Assembly (NCBI GenBank): GCA_018982785.1
Contig: JAHHEN010000005.1
Span: 248,001-312,000 of the forward strand
Origin: Enterococcus innesii
GTDB lineage: Bacteria > Bacillota > Bacilli > Lactobacillales > Enterococcaceae
DNA: 64,000 nucleotides
Reading direction: 5' to 3'
In this document: one piece after another, positions 47,201 through 56,957 of the stretch
How the letters are laid out: each line of letters begins with the position of its first letter
How positions within the stretch are numbered: position 1 is the stretch's first letter
The notes under the pieces: model-generated
Told to the model about the DNA's origin: nothing
What the model saw: only the letters and a program-made list of their open reading frames with translations
Database searches by the model: none
Translations under genes and position numbers: made by a program

Positions 47201-48346
47201 ATGCATTTTGTCGGGATTTTGTGTTTGATCCTAATCACGACGACCCTCTTCTCGCATCTGGCGAGACGGATGGGCGTTCCTGCTGTCATCGGGCAGTTGC
47301 TAGCGGGGGTTTTATTAGGAGGCGCAGGACTCAATTGGGTCCATCCAGATATTCTGGTTCATGATTTTTCAGAGATTGGTGTTATTTTGCTGATGTTTTT
47401 AGCGGGACTGGAAAGTGATATTTCTTTATTGAAACGCTATTTTCGTCCAGGAATGCTCGTTGCCCTTTTGGGGATCGTGTTCCCGATGCTCTTCGGGTAT
47501 GCCACAGGAGTCGGTTTTCAAAGCAGTCCCACAGAAGCGTTCTTTTTCGGGATCGTATTAGCTGCCACCTCAGTCAGTATTTCTGTCGAAGTATTGAAAG
47601 AGTTGAATGTGGTAAACACGAAAGAAGGTTCGACGATTCTTGGTGCTTCCGTCGTGGATGATATTTTGGTCGTGTTGGTTTTGAGTCTTAGCCTTTCCTT
47701 TTTAGGCGGCGAAAGCAGCCAAGCAACACCACTGCCGGTCACCTTATTGGTAGAACTGATTTATTTTGTGTTGATTTTTCTATTGGTGAAATGGATCGCT
47801 CCGTTCTTATTGGCACTTGCAGAAAAGCTATTTGCAAATTCCGCGGTGATCATCATGTCACTGATCATCTGCTTAGGAATGGCGTATCTTGCTGACCTTG
47901 TTGGGTTAAGCTCTGTCATTGGTGCCTTCTTCGCAGGGATCGCTGTCAGTCAAACGAAGGTTCGTGAGGAAGTGGAACACAGTGTCGAAGCATTAGGTTA
48001 TGCCGTCTTCATTCCGGTGTTCTTTGTCAGCGTTGGCTTAGAAGTTGATTTTTCCCGCTTAAATGAGCAATTATTCTTTATTCTTGCCTTTACCGTAGTC
48101 GCGATCTTGACCAAGCTGGTCGGCGGCTATGTCGGGGCGAAAATCACGAAATTCTCGAACAACAGCGCTTGGATGGTGGGAGCTGGAATGATTTCCCGAG
48201 GTGAAATGGCATTGATCATTTTGCAGATTGGTCAACAAAACCAATTGATTTCGTCCACATTGTATTCCCCTTTGGTGATCGTTGTCTTATTGAGCACCTT
48301 GATCTCTCCACTGATCTTAAAATACTTTACGAAAAAGATTTATTAA
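47201..48346 (+). CDS. Cation:proton antiporter (CPA2, NapA/KefB-like membrane part)
   Basis: 381 residues, about twelve TM segments. The paired aspartates of GASVVDDILVVLVL mark the ion-binding site of electrogenic Na+/H+ antiporters such as NapA. No C-terminal TrkA domain. Start ATG 47201; an extended -10 TGCTATACT lies about 48 nt upstream. Single gene; probably pH or sodium homeostasis. Confidence 0.88.
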   Translation: MHFVGILCLILITTTLFSHLARRMGVPAVIGQLLAGVLLGGAGLNWVHPDILVHDFSEIGVILLMFLAGLESDISLLKRYFRPGMLVALLGIVFPMLFGYATGVGFQSSPTEAFFFGIVLAATSVSISVEVLKELNVVNTKEGSTILGASVVDDILVVLVLSLSLSFLGGESSQATPLPVTLLVELIYFVLIFLLVKWIAPFLLALAEKLFANSAVIIMSLIICLGMAYLADLVGLSSVIGAFFAGIAVSQTKVREEVEHSVEALGYAVFIPVFFVSVGLEVDFSRLNEQLFFILAFTVVAILTKLVGGYVGAKITKFSNNSAWMVGAGMISRGEMALIILQIGQQNQLISSTLYSPLVIVVLLSTLISPLILKYFTKKIY

Positions 48347-48503
48347 GCGATGTAGCAACAGCTAGGCGATACCGATTAGTGCAAAAAAAACAGTGCGGGT
48401 TTTGTAGTGACCGCTCAACGGCCGATTTTTTGATCGAACGTTGGGCGGTCATTTCCTTTCCCGCGTTGTTTTTCTCTATACAGGTATAAAAGCGACAATG
48501 CTG

Positions 48504-49971
48504 CTAGTTACTGGAAACCAATGTTAATTTCCCATGATCGATTTGATACACGTCATCCGCGACAGCATCAATAAACGCTTGATCGTGAGAAGTGAACAAA
48601 ACCATGCCACGATAGCTGCGAATCAATTGTTCCAAGACGGTGATTGTCGGCAGATCAATAAAGTTCGTCGGTTCATCAAGAATCAAGACATTGGCAGCTT
48701 GAGTAAAGATGCGTGTAAGCTCGACCCGTGTCGCTTCTCCGCCGCTTAGCACATTGACTGGCTTCATCACTTCATTCTGGCTAAATCCTAGATTGTGTAA
48801 AATACTGCGGACCAGTGGTTCCTGATAGTCTGTTTGAGCCATCAATTCCGTCAAAAGTGGTGTGGTGCTGTTTTTTCGATAGCCCATTTGCTCGTATATC
48901 GCAAAGACGATTTTCGGTGATAAATAGATCCCCTCTCCACCTGCGATGATTTCTTTTAGTAAAGTCGACTTCCCCGAACCGTTCGGACCCACGATAGCGA
49001 TTTTCTTCCCGGCAGCAAACTGGAAACTACTGCTGTCTAGCAAACATTTCGTCCCTCTTTGAATGGTTACTTGCTCCCCACGAATCGGTCGTTTATTATG
49101 CAGTTCCACTGCAGGGACTACTGGAAAACGAATCACCTGCTGCTGGGCGACACCCTTCACTTCTTCCAACTGATCCAAGCGGCTTTCCATGGCTTTGACT
49201 GTTTTTTGCAATGACTTTTGCACCGTGTCCTTTTGTTTTGATGACGACAAACGGTCTGGTCGGATGTTCTGCTGCCGCTTTTTTCAGAAATGCGACTGCT
49301 CTTGATCACTTGTTCTTTTTTCTTTTGGATTGCTTGAGTCAACTGCTGCTTTTGTTGCTGATACTGCACCGCCTCCCAGGCAACACGCTGTGTCGCTTGC
49401 TCTTTTTGCTGTCGGTAACTGTCATAATTGCCAGAATACTCGATGACTTTGCCTTGATCGACTTCCCAGATTTTCGTTGCCAGCTGATTCAATAGGTACC
49501 GATCATGACTGACCACGATCAGGGTGCCATAATAATACTGCAATTCCTCAATCAAGACTTGAATTCCTTGCTGGTCTAAATGGGTCGTTGGCTCATCGAG
49601 CAAAAGTCCTAATTGATAGGAAGATAACATTTCTGCCAACCGGTATTTGGTCTCCTCCCCGCCACTTAGTGTCGCCAATTCATTAGTTGGGATCGAAAAA
49701 CGACCAAACAGCGCCAGTCAAGAGCCTCCGTCTTTTCAGTCACCTCAGCGATTTGCGGGAAATAGTGAAACGAATTTTCTCTTTGGATCGTTCCTGAATC
49801 AGGATCGATCACTCCCGCAATCAATTTCAGCAAGGTGGACTTGCCTTGCCCGTTTGCGCCCACGATCCCGATACGATCTGTTTGATAGGCGCTCAGTTCT
49901 TCAATGTTCAGTACTTCTTTGGACCCATAATTTTTGATTAGCTTGTTTATTTTTACACTTAATTGTTCCAT
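48504..49971 (-). CDS. ABC-F ribosomal protection protein, Msr-like, two frameshifts
   Basis: Soluble twin-ATPase that frees ribosomes from macrolide-type drugs. Restored length about 489 residues, as for Msr(A)/Msr(C). ATG 49971 (MEQLSVKINKL). Domain 1: Walker A GANGQGKST, LSGGEETKYRLAE, LLLDEPTTHLD; linker with RPDRLSSSKQKD; domain 2: Walker A GPNGSGKST, LSGGEATRVELTR, LILDEPTNFID. As read it is three ORFs. One G added at plus 49714-49715 gives EALDWALFGRFSIPTNELATLSGG-type continuity, and one A added to the run at 49279-49284 gives EKKRQQNIRPDRLS. A leader peptide and attenuator precede it. Confidence 0.85.
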
Positions 49972-50006
49972 CAGTCTGTCCTTCCCGTCTAGGAAAACGC
50001 AAGAAC

Positions 50007-50036
50007 AAAAAAAGGGCATAGCCTACCGCTATACCC
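50007..50036 (-). terminator. Attenuator terminator before the ABC-F gene
   Basis: Minus-strand stem GGGTATAGC / GCTATGCCC (one U-G pair, which only forms on this strand) with seven Ts, between leader peptide and ABC-F gene. Confidence 0.88.
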
Positions 50037-50116
50037 TGATTTTAATAAGAAATTGAAAAAAGAGGACACTCATCCCTTGAAATCACGATTGCCTAGACTT
50101 TTGAAATAGATTTAAA

Positions 50117-50161
50117 TTAGCTATTCAAAAGGTCAATCCACAATTTCATCGATGCTGTCAT
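50117..50161 (-). CDS. Macrolide-type leader peptide (14 residues) of the ABC-F gene
   Basis: ATG 50161 follows GAGGAGG by 7 nt. The peptide MTASMKLWIDLLNS starts like the MTASMRL leaders known before msr and mef genes, in which drug-bound ribosomes stall. Stalling here would favour folding that avoids the terminator at 50007-50036. K-L-W replaces the usual R-L-K/R, so drug response may differ. Confidence 0.82.
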   Translation of the reverse strand: MTASMKLWIDLLNS

Positions 50162-50329
50162 GTTTTTTCCTCCTCTTTTTGTCGTATTTGTCTGTTGAAT
50201 GACGAGCTGAAAATCAGTCGCTATTGTTTACCGTTTACGGTATTTCAGGAAGCTTCTTTATTCTATCAACGAATCAATCGTAGCACGTTTTCAAAAAAGA
50301 GTAAAGTTTCATCACAAGAATGATTGGTC

Positions 50330-51597
50330 TTATACGCCATCGGTGATTTTTTCTGCTAATTTGACCGGGGCTTTTTCACCATTGAAGACTGCACGATCCA
50401 GTTCTCCTTCATCATGAGCAACGATCAACGCCACCGTGACATCAGGGTCAACATTCAAAAGGGTTCGGAACATCCCGGAAAACCAATCGATCCCTGCCAG
50501 TAAGGCGATGCTTTCATTAGGCAGTCCTAACATAGGTAAAACCGTAGCCAGTGTGACTAATCCGCCACCTGGAACGACGATCGTTCCCAAGCATGCCAAC
50601 GAGGACAATAAGACCACTTGTAAAAGATCCCCCAGCTCAATTGGATCTGGTACGCCTGAGCAACGGTTACGATTGCCAGGGCTAAAAATAAGGAGAGCCC
50701 ATTGCTATTTAAGGTCATGCCCAGAGGCATCACGAGCTTATTGATTCGATCACTGATCCCAAATCGTTCTTTGCCATCTTCGATTTGAAACGGCAATGAA
50801 ACAGCAGAAGAGGTGGTCGTAAAGGAAATCACCGAGAGGCGCCACATGTTCTTTATCAAGCGAAACAAGGAAACTTTGCAATAGAGCGACGTCAAGAGAA
50901 ACCAAAGAAACAAAAAGAGCAAAGATGCTGCTGCTAACGTCAATAAAAAACTGGCTAACATTCCCAAAACACGAATACCGGTATCTTCTACTAAGGAAGC
51001 AACAAGGCCGAAAATCCCGATCGGCGCCAACTTCATGATCATGCTGACCATTTTTATCAAAATATGATTAAAACTGCTGATCATATCTAGAAACAGCTGA
51101 TTCTTTTTTTCATGCTTGATCAAGCTCAAGGCAAGGCCAAAGAAGAGCGAAAAAATAATCACTTGGATCATATTCTGCTCCACCATGGCTTGAATAATGT
51201 TCAGTGGAACAAAGTTTAAGATGACTTCTTCCATGCTGCTGGTACTTAATGCGGTTTCTGTACTTTGCAGCAGGGACTGATCAAGGCCTGCGCCGGGCTT
51301 GAGGATCAAGGCGAATAAGAGACCGAAAATAGCGGCGACAAGGGTCGAACCGGTAAACCAGAGGAAGACTTTCCCGCCAATACCACCTAATTCTTTTGGA
51401 TCAAGTCCCCCCACCGCTTCAATCACCGAGCCCATGACCAACACGACCACAGACATTTGAATCAGTCGCAAGAAGAAGTCCCCGACTAGCTGCATTTGAT
51501 CACCTAAACCGGGAAAGGAAACGCCCCAAAAAATCCCCAATACCGTTGCAATCATGATTTGGTTGGTCAAACTGATTTTTAAGGATCGTTTTTTCAT
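50330..51597 (-). CDS. Dicarboxylate/amino acid:cation symporter (DAACS), copy 2, frameshifted
   Basis: About 422 residues after repair. FTTTSSAVSLPFQIEDG and PLGMTLNSNGLSLF are the substrate-site motifs, parallel to copy 1. The frame as read breaks after AYQIQ and ends at 50557; one T added at plus 50639-50640 gives QFELGDLLQVVLLSSLACLGTIV-type continuity and leads into the C-terminal 95 residues (VPGGGLVTLATVLP, FRTLLNVDPDV) to 50330. It lies 19 nt after the MFS gene. Confidence 0.85.
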
Positions 51598-51615
51598 CTG
51601 TTGTTCCTCACTTTT

Positions 51616-52866
51616 CTACTTGGCTGTTTTCTTAGAGTTTACAGTCAAGAATAAGAATGTACCACCGATCAACAAAATAATTGCGATATAAAAGCCCATT
51701 ACTTTTGACCCTGTTGCATCCGAGATCGATCCGGTCAATGTTGGTGCGATAACGGAAGACATCATGCCGAAAAAGTTGAAGACCCCTAATGTCGTACCGA
51801 CTCCAACTTTGGGTGCATTTTCCCCTAGCCAAGAAATGATGATTGGTTCAACCGCTAGTTTTCCAAGGAACCCGTACAAGATCAACGCGATCATTAAGAA
51901 GGTCGAATTTGTTGCTTGCACCGTTACTAATAACATCAACGCCGCCAACACTTCTAAAATAACAATAAAAGTTACTTTTTTATGCATGTATTTGTCTGCC
52001 AAGCGGCTAAAGAACAAGGCCCCAGGAATCGAAGCAAATGCCACCAATGAAGAAGAGAAGCCGATCGCGACTCCTTGGAAGCCTCGTTCTGTTCCTAAGA
52101 AGTTTGGTAGCCAAGTAACCGTCATATAGTAGGCATAACACGTCGCAAAATATAACACATACGTAAAGAGCATCCGCAGGGAGAACAAGGTCGAAAGGGA
52201 AACTTTTTCTTTCGGCTGATCCGTTGTTTCTTCTTCAGCTGCTGCTTGACTCTCCAAGAAAGCTACGTCTTCTTTGTTGCTGCGGATCACCAATGCGAAA
52301 GCGATCGTCATACAAACGATCAAGAAAGCGGATAAATACATCATTGTTTGCCAAGGCATGTTCATCTGAATAACGATAAAGCTTGATAAGATCATCCCAA
52401 ACCCTGAACCAACGGCAGAACCACTATTGACGATCGCTGTTGAGAAGCTCTTCTTTTCTTTCGGAATGTTCTGTGAGGTCAAAGAATACGCGGAGCCGTA
52501 AAAAGACCCACAGCCGATCCCTGCTAAAAAGCTACCGGTATAGATCATGGTGATTGAAGAGGCTTGTGAAATCAGTAAAGCTGCCAGTGCAAATACCACA
52601 AATCCCGGAAGCAGAACTGTTTTCTTCCCAATCTTATCCACTAAAAAGCCGGCAGGGATCTGCATGATCACATAGCCGAAAAAGTAAAAGCTGGCGATCG
52701 ATCCTAATGCTGTATCAGAAATATTGCCGCCAAGTGACTCATTGATTTGCGGATAGACCGGTGATAACGCAGCACGATAAATCCAGATAGTGACCCAGCC
52801 TGAACACATTAGGATAATAATTTGTTTCCAGTAGGCAAGCCCACCACGTTCTTTATTGATTTCCAT
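51616..52866 (-). CDS. MFS transporter, ureide set 2
   Basis: 416 residues with twelve TM segments; loop motif GFLVDKIGKKTVLLPG. Same length as the carrier of operon 1 and with parallel segments (GERGFQG/GFEG, GFLGKLAVEPI). ATG 52866 (MEINKERG) follows GGAGGG. First gene of a two-gene carrier operon with DAACS 2, preceded by a promoter between two cre-like palindromes. Confidence 0.88.
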   Translation of the reverse strand: MEINKERGGLAYWKQIIILMCSGWVTIWIYRAALSPVYPQINESLGGNISDTALGSIASFYFFGYVIMQIPAGFLVDKIGKKTVLLPGFVVFALAALLISQASSITMIYTGSFLAGIGCGSFYGSAYSLTSQNIPKEKKSFSTAIVNSGSAVGSGFGMILSSFIVIQMNMPWQTMMYLSAFLIVCMTIAFALVIRSNKEDVAFLESQAAAEEETTDQPKEKVSLSTLFSLRMLFTYVLYFATCYAYYMTVTWLPNFLGTERGFQGVAIGFSSSLVAFASIPGALFFSRLADKYMHKKVTFIVILEVLAALMLLVTVQATNSTFLMIALILYGFLGKLAVEPIIISWLGENAPKVGVGTTLGVFNFFGMMSSVIAPTLTGSISDATGSKVMGFYIAIILLIGGTFLFLTVNSKKTAK

Positions 52867-52916
52867 TTTTTTCCCTCCATCAGTTACACAAGTAAAGTTT
52901 GTGAAGCACGCCAACG

Positions 52917-52990
52917 AAAGCGCTTTAAGATAGTCTTAGTGTACGTTTTTTTGCCGACGATTGCATTTGTCATTTTTCACAAAGCGCTTT
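52917..52990 (-). promoter_or_regulatory. Two cre-like AAAGCGCTTT palindromes around the carrier promoter
   Basis: Identical palindromes at 52917-52926 and 52981-52990. Between them the minus strand has ATGCAA, 17 nt, TACACT, a plausible promoter for the MFS-DAACS operon. The palindrome fits the core of CcpA sites (GAAAGCGCTTTC type), so carbon catabolite control is likely; a dedicated operator is the alternative. Confidence 0.55.
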
Positions 52991-53017
52991 CAGTCGTTGT
53001 GCATTTGTGCTAAAAAT

Positions 53018-54232
53018 TTAAGTCGTTTTTTGGTAGTAATTTAACGCAGCGATGAGCGCTTTGCCGGCAGAAATTGGTGCTTGCTGGTACAATAGTGCCC
53101 CTTCTAACGCGGCTAGGACATGTAAAATATTTTCTTTGCGGCTGCTGTAACCCATATTTCCAATCCTCCAGATTTTTCCTTTTAGATCACCAAATGAACT
53201 AGCGATCTCTACACCAAAGGAGTGAAGCATCTCTTCTCGGACAGCTTCGCCATCAACACCTTCTGGAATAAAGATGGGGGTAACTGTCGGCATTTTGGTT
53301 GCTTTTTCGCCATAAATTGAAAGCCCCATTGCCTCCAGTCCAGCGACCAACGCCCCTTCATTCGTCAAATGACGTTGATAGGCTGCATCGAGGCCTTCGT
53401 TTAGCAACATCCGTAATCCTTCATGAAGCGCATAGATCATACTCGTCGCTTCTGTGTGATGGTTGATTCGCTCTTTATTCCAGTAGCGTTGCAGTTGACT
53501 CAAATCCAAGTAATTACTCATAATGTGCCGCTTGTTTCGATCCGTTTTGCTCAAGCCTAATTCTTTTTGGTAACGGGCATTAAGGACAGCTTCGACTCGC
53601 TCGTTGTAGGTCACTAATGAAAGACCAGACGGCACGCTTAAACACTTCTGAGTACCAGCAATTGCCAAATCGACACACCAATCATCGACTGACAGGGCTA
53701 CGCCACCATAAGTCGCCACCATGTCAACGACAAAGAAAATATCTTTTGCGCGACAATACTGCCCGATTTCTGCTAACGGTTGCATTTGCCCGTTGGCGGT
53801 TTCCCCGTGGACCATCGCCACGATTTTGGGTTGAAATGCGGCGATTTCTTTGATGACCTCTGCGGGTGCAAAAGGAGCCGTCCACTCTTTTTCCACATAT
53901 TTGACTTGCGCTTGAGCACGTTCACAGATTTCTCCAAGTAAGAAAGCAAAGCGCCCATAGGCTGGGATCAAGACTTTGTCCCCTGGTTCGATCAAAGCGA
54001 TCAGCGCCGCTTCTAAACCAGCTCGGGAAGTCCCATCAATGGCAAATGCCTCTTTGTTTTTGGTTCCAAACGGTTGTTTGATCATTTCTTTGACCTCATC
54101 CATGATCGCCAAAAAATTCGGATCAAACTGCCCCAAAATACGATTGGTCATTGCTTGTAGAACAGCTGGATGGGCTTCTACAGGCCCAGGTGTCATGATC
54201 GTACGTTGTGCGATCGTTAACTCTTTATACAT
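53018..54232 (-). CDS. pucG: (S)-ureidoglycine-glyoxylate aminotransferase-like (PucG)
   Basis: 404-residue class V aminotransferase: MTPGPVEAHPAVLQAM at the N-terminus, IDGTSRAGLEAAL, HGETANGQMQPL, VVDMVATYGG and the PLP lysine in IAGTQKCLSVPSGLS. PucG moves the amino group of ureidoglycine to glyoxylate, giving oxalurate and glycine, which bypasses AllE and AllD. Alanine-glyoxylate aminotransferase is a close alternative; the ureide context favours PucG. Divergent from pucR2. Confidence 0.85.
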   Translation of the reverse strand: MYKELTIAQRTIMTPGPVEAHPAVLQAMTNRILGQFDPNFLAIMDEVKEMIKQPFGTKNKEAFAIDGTSRAGLEAALIALIEPGDKVLIPAYGRFAFLLGEICERAQAQVKYVEKEWTAPFAPAEVIKEIAAFQPKIVAMVHGETANGQMQPLAEIGQYCRAKDIFFVVDMVATYGGVALSVDDWCVDLAIAGTQKCLSVPSGLSLVTYNERVEAVLNARYQKELGLSKTDRNKRHIMSNYLDLSQLQRYWNKERINHHTEATSMIYALHEGLRMLLNEGLDAAYQRHLTNEGALVAGLEAMGLSIYGEKATKMPTVTPIFIPEGVDGEAVREEMLHSFGVEIASSFGDLKGKIWRIGNMGYSSRKENILHVLAALEGALLYQQAPISAGKALIAALNYYQKTT

Positions 54233-54274
54233 CTTTTTCCCTCATTTCTCTTTTTGATTTCACTGTCCAACGCC

Positions 54275-54304
54275 TTGTCAACGTTTCCAAGTTTGTTGTA
54301 CAAT
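54275..54304 (+). promoter_or_regulatory. pucR2 promoter
   Basis: TTGTCA (54275-54280), 18-nt spacer, TACAAT (54299-54304), about 60 nt before the start. Confidence 0.6.
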
Positions 54305-54362
54305 AAAGCTAAAAAAGGACATGTTTTTGTTTATTTTGTTCAATTCCAAAAGGAGTTTCTCT

Positions 54363-55992
54363 ATGAAGTTAGTTGCTGAATTGCTTGCTACACCACGCTT
54401 TTCCAATTTGCGTTTGTTGACAGATCCCATTACCGCGGAAATTCCCGTCGACAGTATCGAAATCACTGAGACCCCCGATATCGCCCACTATATTCCTGAG
54501 CATACCTTTATCTTAAGCACGGCGATGGTTTATAAAGATAATCAAGGAGCACTGCTTGAACTGATCGATTCCCTCGTAGCCAAAAATGCCGCTGGATTAG
54601 GCATCAAGATCGGTCGTTTTTTAGATGTCATCGATCCTGAAGTCATCGCCTATGCCGATAGCTTGGGTTTCCCCATCGTAGAAGTACCTGCCACGATGCC
54701 GCTGGGCCGTTTGATGCACCAGCTTTTGAATTTATTGTGGAATACGAAAACCGAGCAGTTGAGTTATGCGTTAGACATTCAAAAACGGTTCTCTGCTTCC
54801 TTGATGAAGGATGTCAGCATCGCTCGCTTTATCGCTGATTTTGGCCAAATGGTCAATACACCGATCATTTTGTTGAATCCTTTCAAACAAGTGATTGCCC
54901 ACTCCAAGCATTTCACCCGCATGTCAAAACCCGCGGAGTACTACATCCATCAATTAGGACAAACGAAAGGGGTTTTTACTGGTGAAAAAAGCGGGGCGAT
55001 CCCTATCAAAGATCTCCATGAAAAAACGTCACAAATTTCTTATTATGCCATTGAAACCTCCACTTATTTCCCCCATTATTTAGTCATTTTGAATCCTGAG
55101 GCAATTCCTTATCCTGTCTCGGATTTTGCGCTGGAACAAGCAGCATTGGTCTTGTCGTTTATGCTCTACAAGAACCAAAAAGTGCAAGAATCTTTTGAAG
55201 ATTTAAAAAGTGACTTTAACACGGATGATCGAATACCAGCAATCTTCCAAACAGGAACAAAAAGATTGGTTAGATCTCGGAAAGACTTACGGGTTAGTCA
55301 AAGCCCGCCATTATCGTGTCATCTATGGTGCCTGTGAACCAACTAAAGAAACCAAAGGCAAAGACAAATACTTAAAAGAAGAAAGCGACTTGGTTTATCA
55401 GTGGTTTAGTGAACAACTGCCTTATCGCATCAAAGATGTTTGTCTCTTTCGCTTAAAGGGCAGCAATCACTTTGCGATTTTCGTGCAGCACAAGTGTGAT
55501 GCCTTAGAAGACCATTTGATCGAGACCGCCAATGCTTTGACCAATCGGTTGCCATTTCGAATGGCCTTTGGTGTAGGGAGTGTCTGTGAAAGTATCAATG
55601 ATTTAGCCAGCTCCTACATCGAAGCAAAGACTGCGTATGAAGAACGAAGAGGCCAACATGATTCGTCCATCGTCTCTTTCTACCATCAACGGGGAATGCG
55701 GAGTCTATTTGAAAAAATGAGCCCTGAAGATATCCATTATTTCTGCCGTACGATTCTTAAAGAATTGGCGTTTCCGCAAGAAGATGCCACCATCGAATTG
55801 CGCAAAACCTTACGAGCTTACTTGGATTATCAATGTGAGATCACCCGCACCGCCAAAGCCTTGTTCGTTCATCGCAACACGATCAAATACCGCATCGAAC
55901 AGTGCCAAAAGCTACTAGGAAAAAACGTGCATGATCCTAGCATCAGTCTGGATCTGCGTTTAGCCCTTGAGCTGTCCGAAGAAGGCGACTAA
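54363..55992 (+). CDS. PucR-family transcriptional regulator, copy 2, frameshifted
   Basis: About 543 residues after repair. N-terminal PucR domain (MKLVAELLATPRFSNLRLLT, TFILSTAMVYKD) and C-terminal HTH (EITRTAKALFVHRNTIKYRI). The frame as read leaves the family after EDLKSDF at 55215-55217 and stops at 55337; the rest, from LTRMIEYQQSSKQEQKDW, lies in another frame to 55992. Two extra Ts (DFLTRMIEY) or one T fewer would repair it. ATG 54363 follows AAAGGAG. Divergent from pucG. Confidence 0.83.
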
Positions 55993-56010
55993 TAGGCGAA
56001 TCAAGCAGTT

Positions 56011-56036
56011 GGATCGCTGGTGTTACCCAGCGATCC
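56011..56036. terminator. Perfect hairpin between convergent pucR2 and carbamate kinase 2
   Basis: GGATCGCTGG / CCAGCGATCC with loop TGTTAC. It covers the last codons and stop of carbamate kinase 2. No T-run on either strand, so it may be a weak terminator or an RNA-end stabiliser. Confidence 0.5.
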
Positions 56037-56957
56037 TTGTGCCTGCTTCACCTAACAATGCTAAGTCCGCTTCTTCCAATGAGCAGATGATTGCTGTCTT
56101 TCCTTGTTTGGCAAACGCAATCGCCGCTTCCATTTTTGGCCCCATACTTCCTTCTGCAAAATGCCCCGCATCAAAATATGCTTGCGCTTCACTTACGGAT
56201 AAGCCCGTTAATTTTCTTGCTCCGGTGTTCCGTAATTGATATAAACGTTGTTGACGTCGGTCAGCATCATAAATACATCGGCATCCACTTGTTCTGCCAA
56301 TTTTTTCCCGGTTCGGTCTTTATCGATGACTGCTTCGATCCCTTTCAAGCCTTCCGCTTGTTTTACGACTGGAATCCCTCCGCCGCCACCAGCGATCACG
56401 ATGGTATTTTGATTCAATAAATGAACCATTGATTCCACGCCGTGGATCGTCACAGGTTGTGGAGATGGCACGACGCGACGGTACCCACGTCCAGCATCTT
56501 CTTCCATCACCCAATGTTTTTCTTCAGCCATTGTTTTTGCTTCTTCTTCTGAGTAGAACAAGCCGATCGGCTTCGTTGGCTTTTCAAACGCGGGATCATC
56601 CGCTGCCACTTCCACTTGGGTCAATAAGGTCACGACATTGCTGGTCAGTTCTTCTTGCTCGATTTTATTTTTGATGCTTTGCTCCATTAAATAACCAATA
56701 AAGCCTTGTGACTCTGCATTGCAGACATCCAGTGGAAAAGGCGGCACGACTTCTTTGGCTTCTTCATTTTGTCGTAAAATATTGCCGACTTGCGGACCAT
56801 TGCCGTGCGTCACGACGATTTGATGGTCAAGCTTCTCGATTTTAGCGATCTGTTCTGCACTTAACTGGATATTTGCAAGCTGTGTCTCAACGGTCGCTGG
56901 TTGATTCGGTTTTAAAATTGCATTGCCCCCTAGAGCGATGACCACTCGTTTTGCCAT
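56023..56957 (-). CDS. arcC: Carbamate kinase (ArcC/AllK), copy 2, 3' frameshift
   Basis: About 311 residues after repair. Motifs ALGGNAILKPNQ, VTHGNGPQVGNILRQ, EEDAGRGYRRVVPSPQP and VIAGGGGGIPVVKQ. The frame as read stops at 56208 after GTPEQEN; one A added to the AAAA run (plus 56212-56215) gives EKLTGLSVSEAQAYFDAGHF and AEGSMGPKMEAAI, ending at 56023. Those are conserved C-terminal motifs also seen in copy 1. The start overlaps the end of allH2 by 28 nt. Confidence 0.88.

Noticed and set aside
47037-47228. 63-residue frame before the antiporter
   Set aside because: It overlaps the antiporter promoter and start, and lacks a ribosome site.
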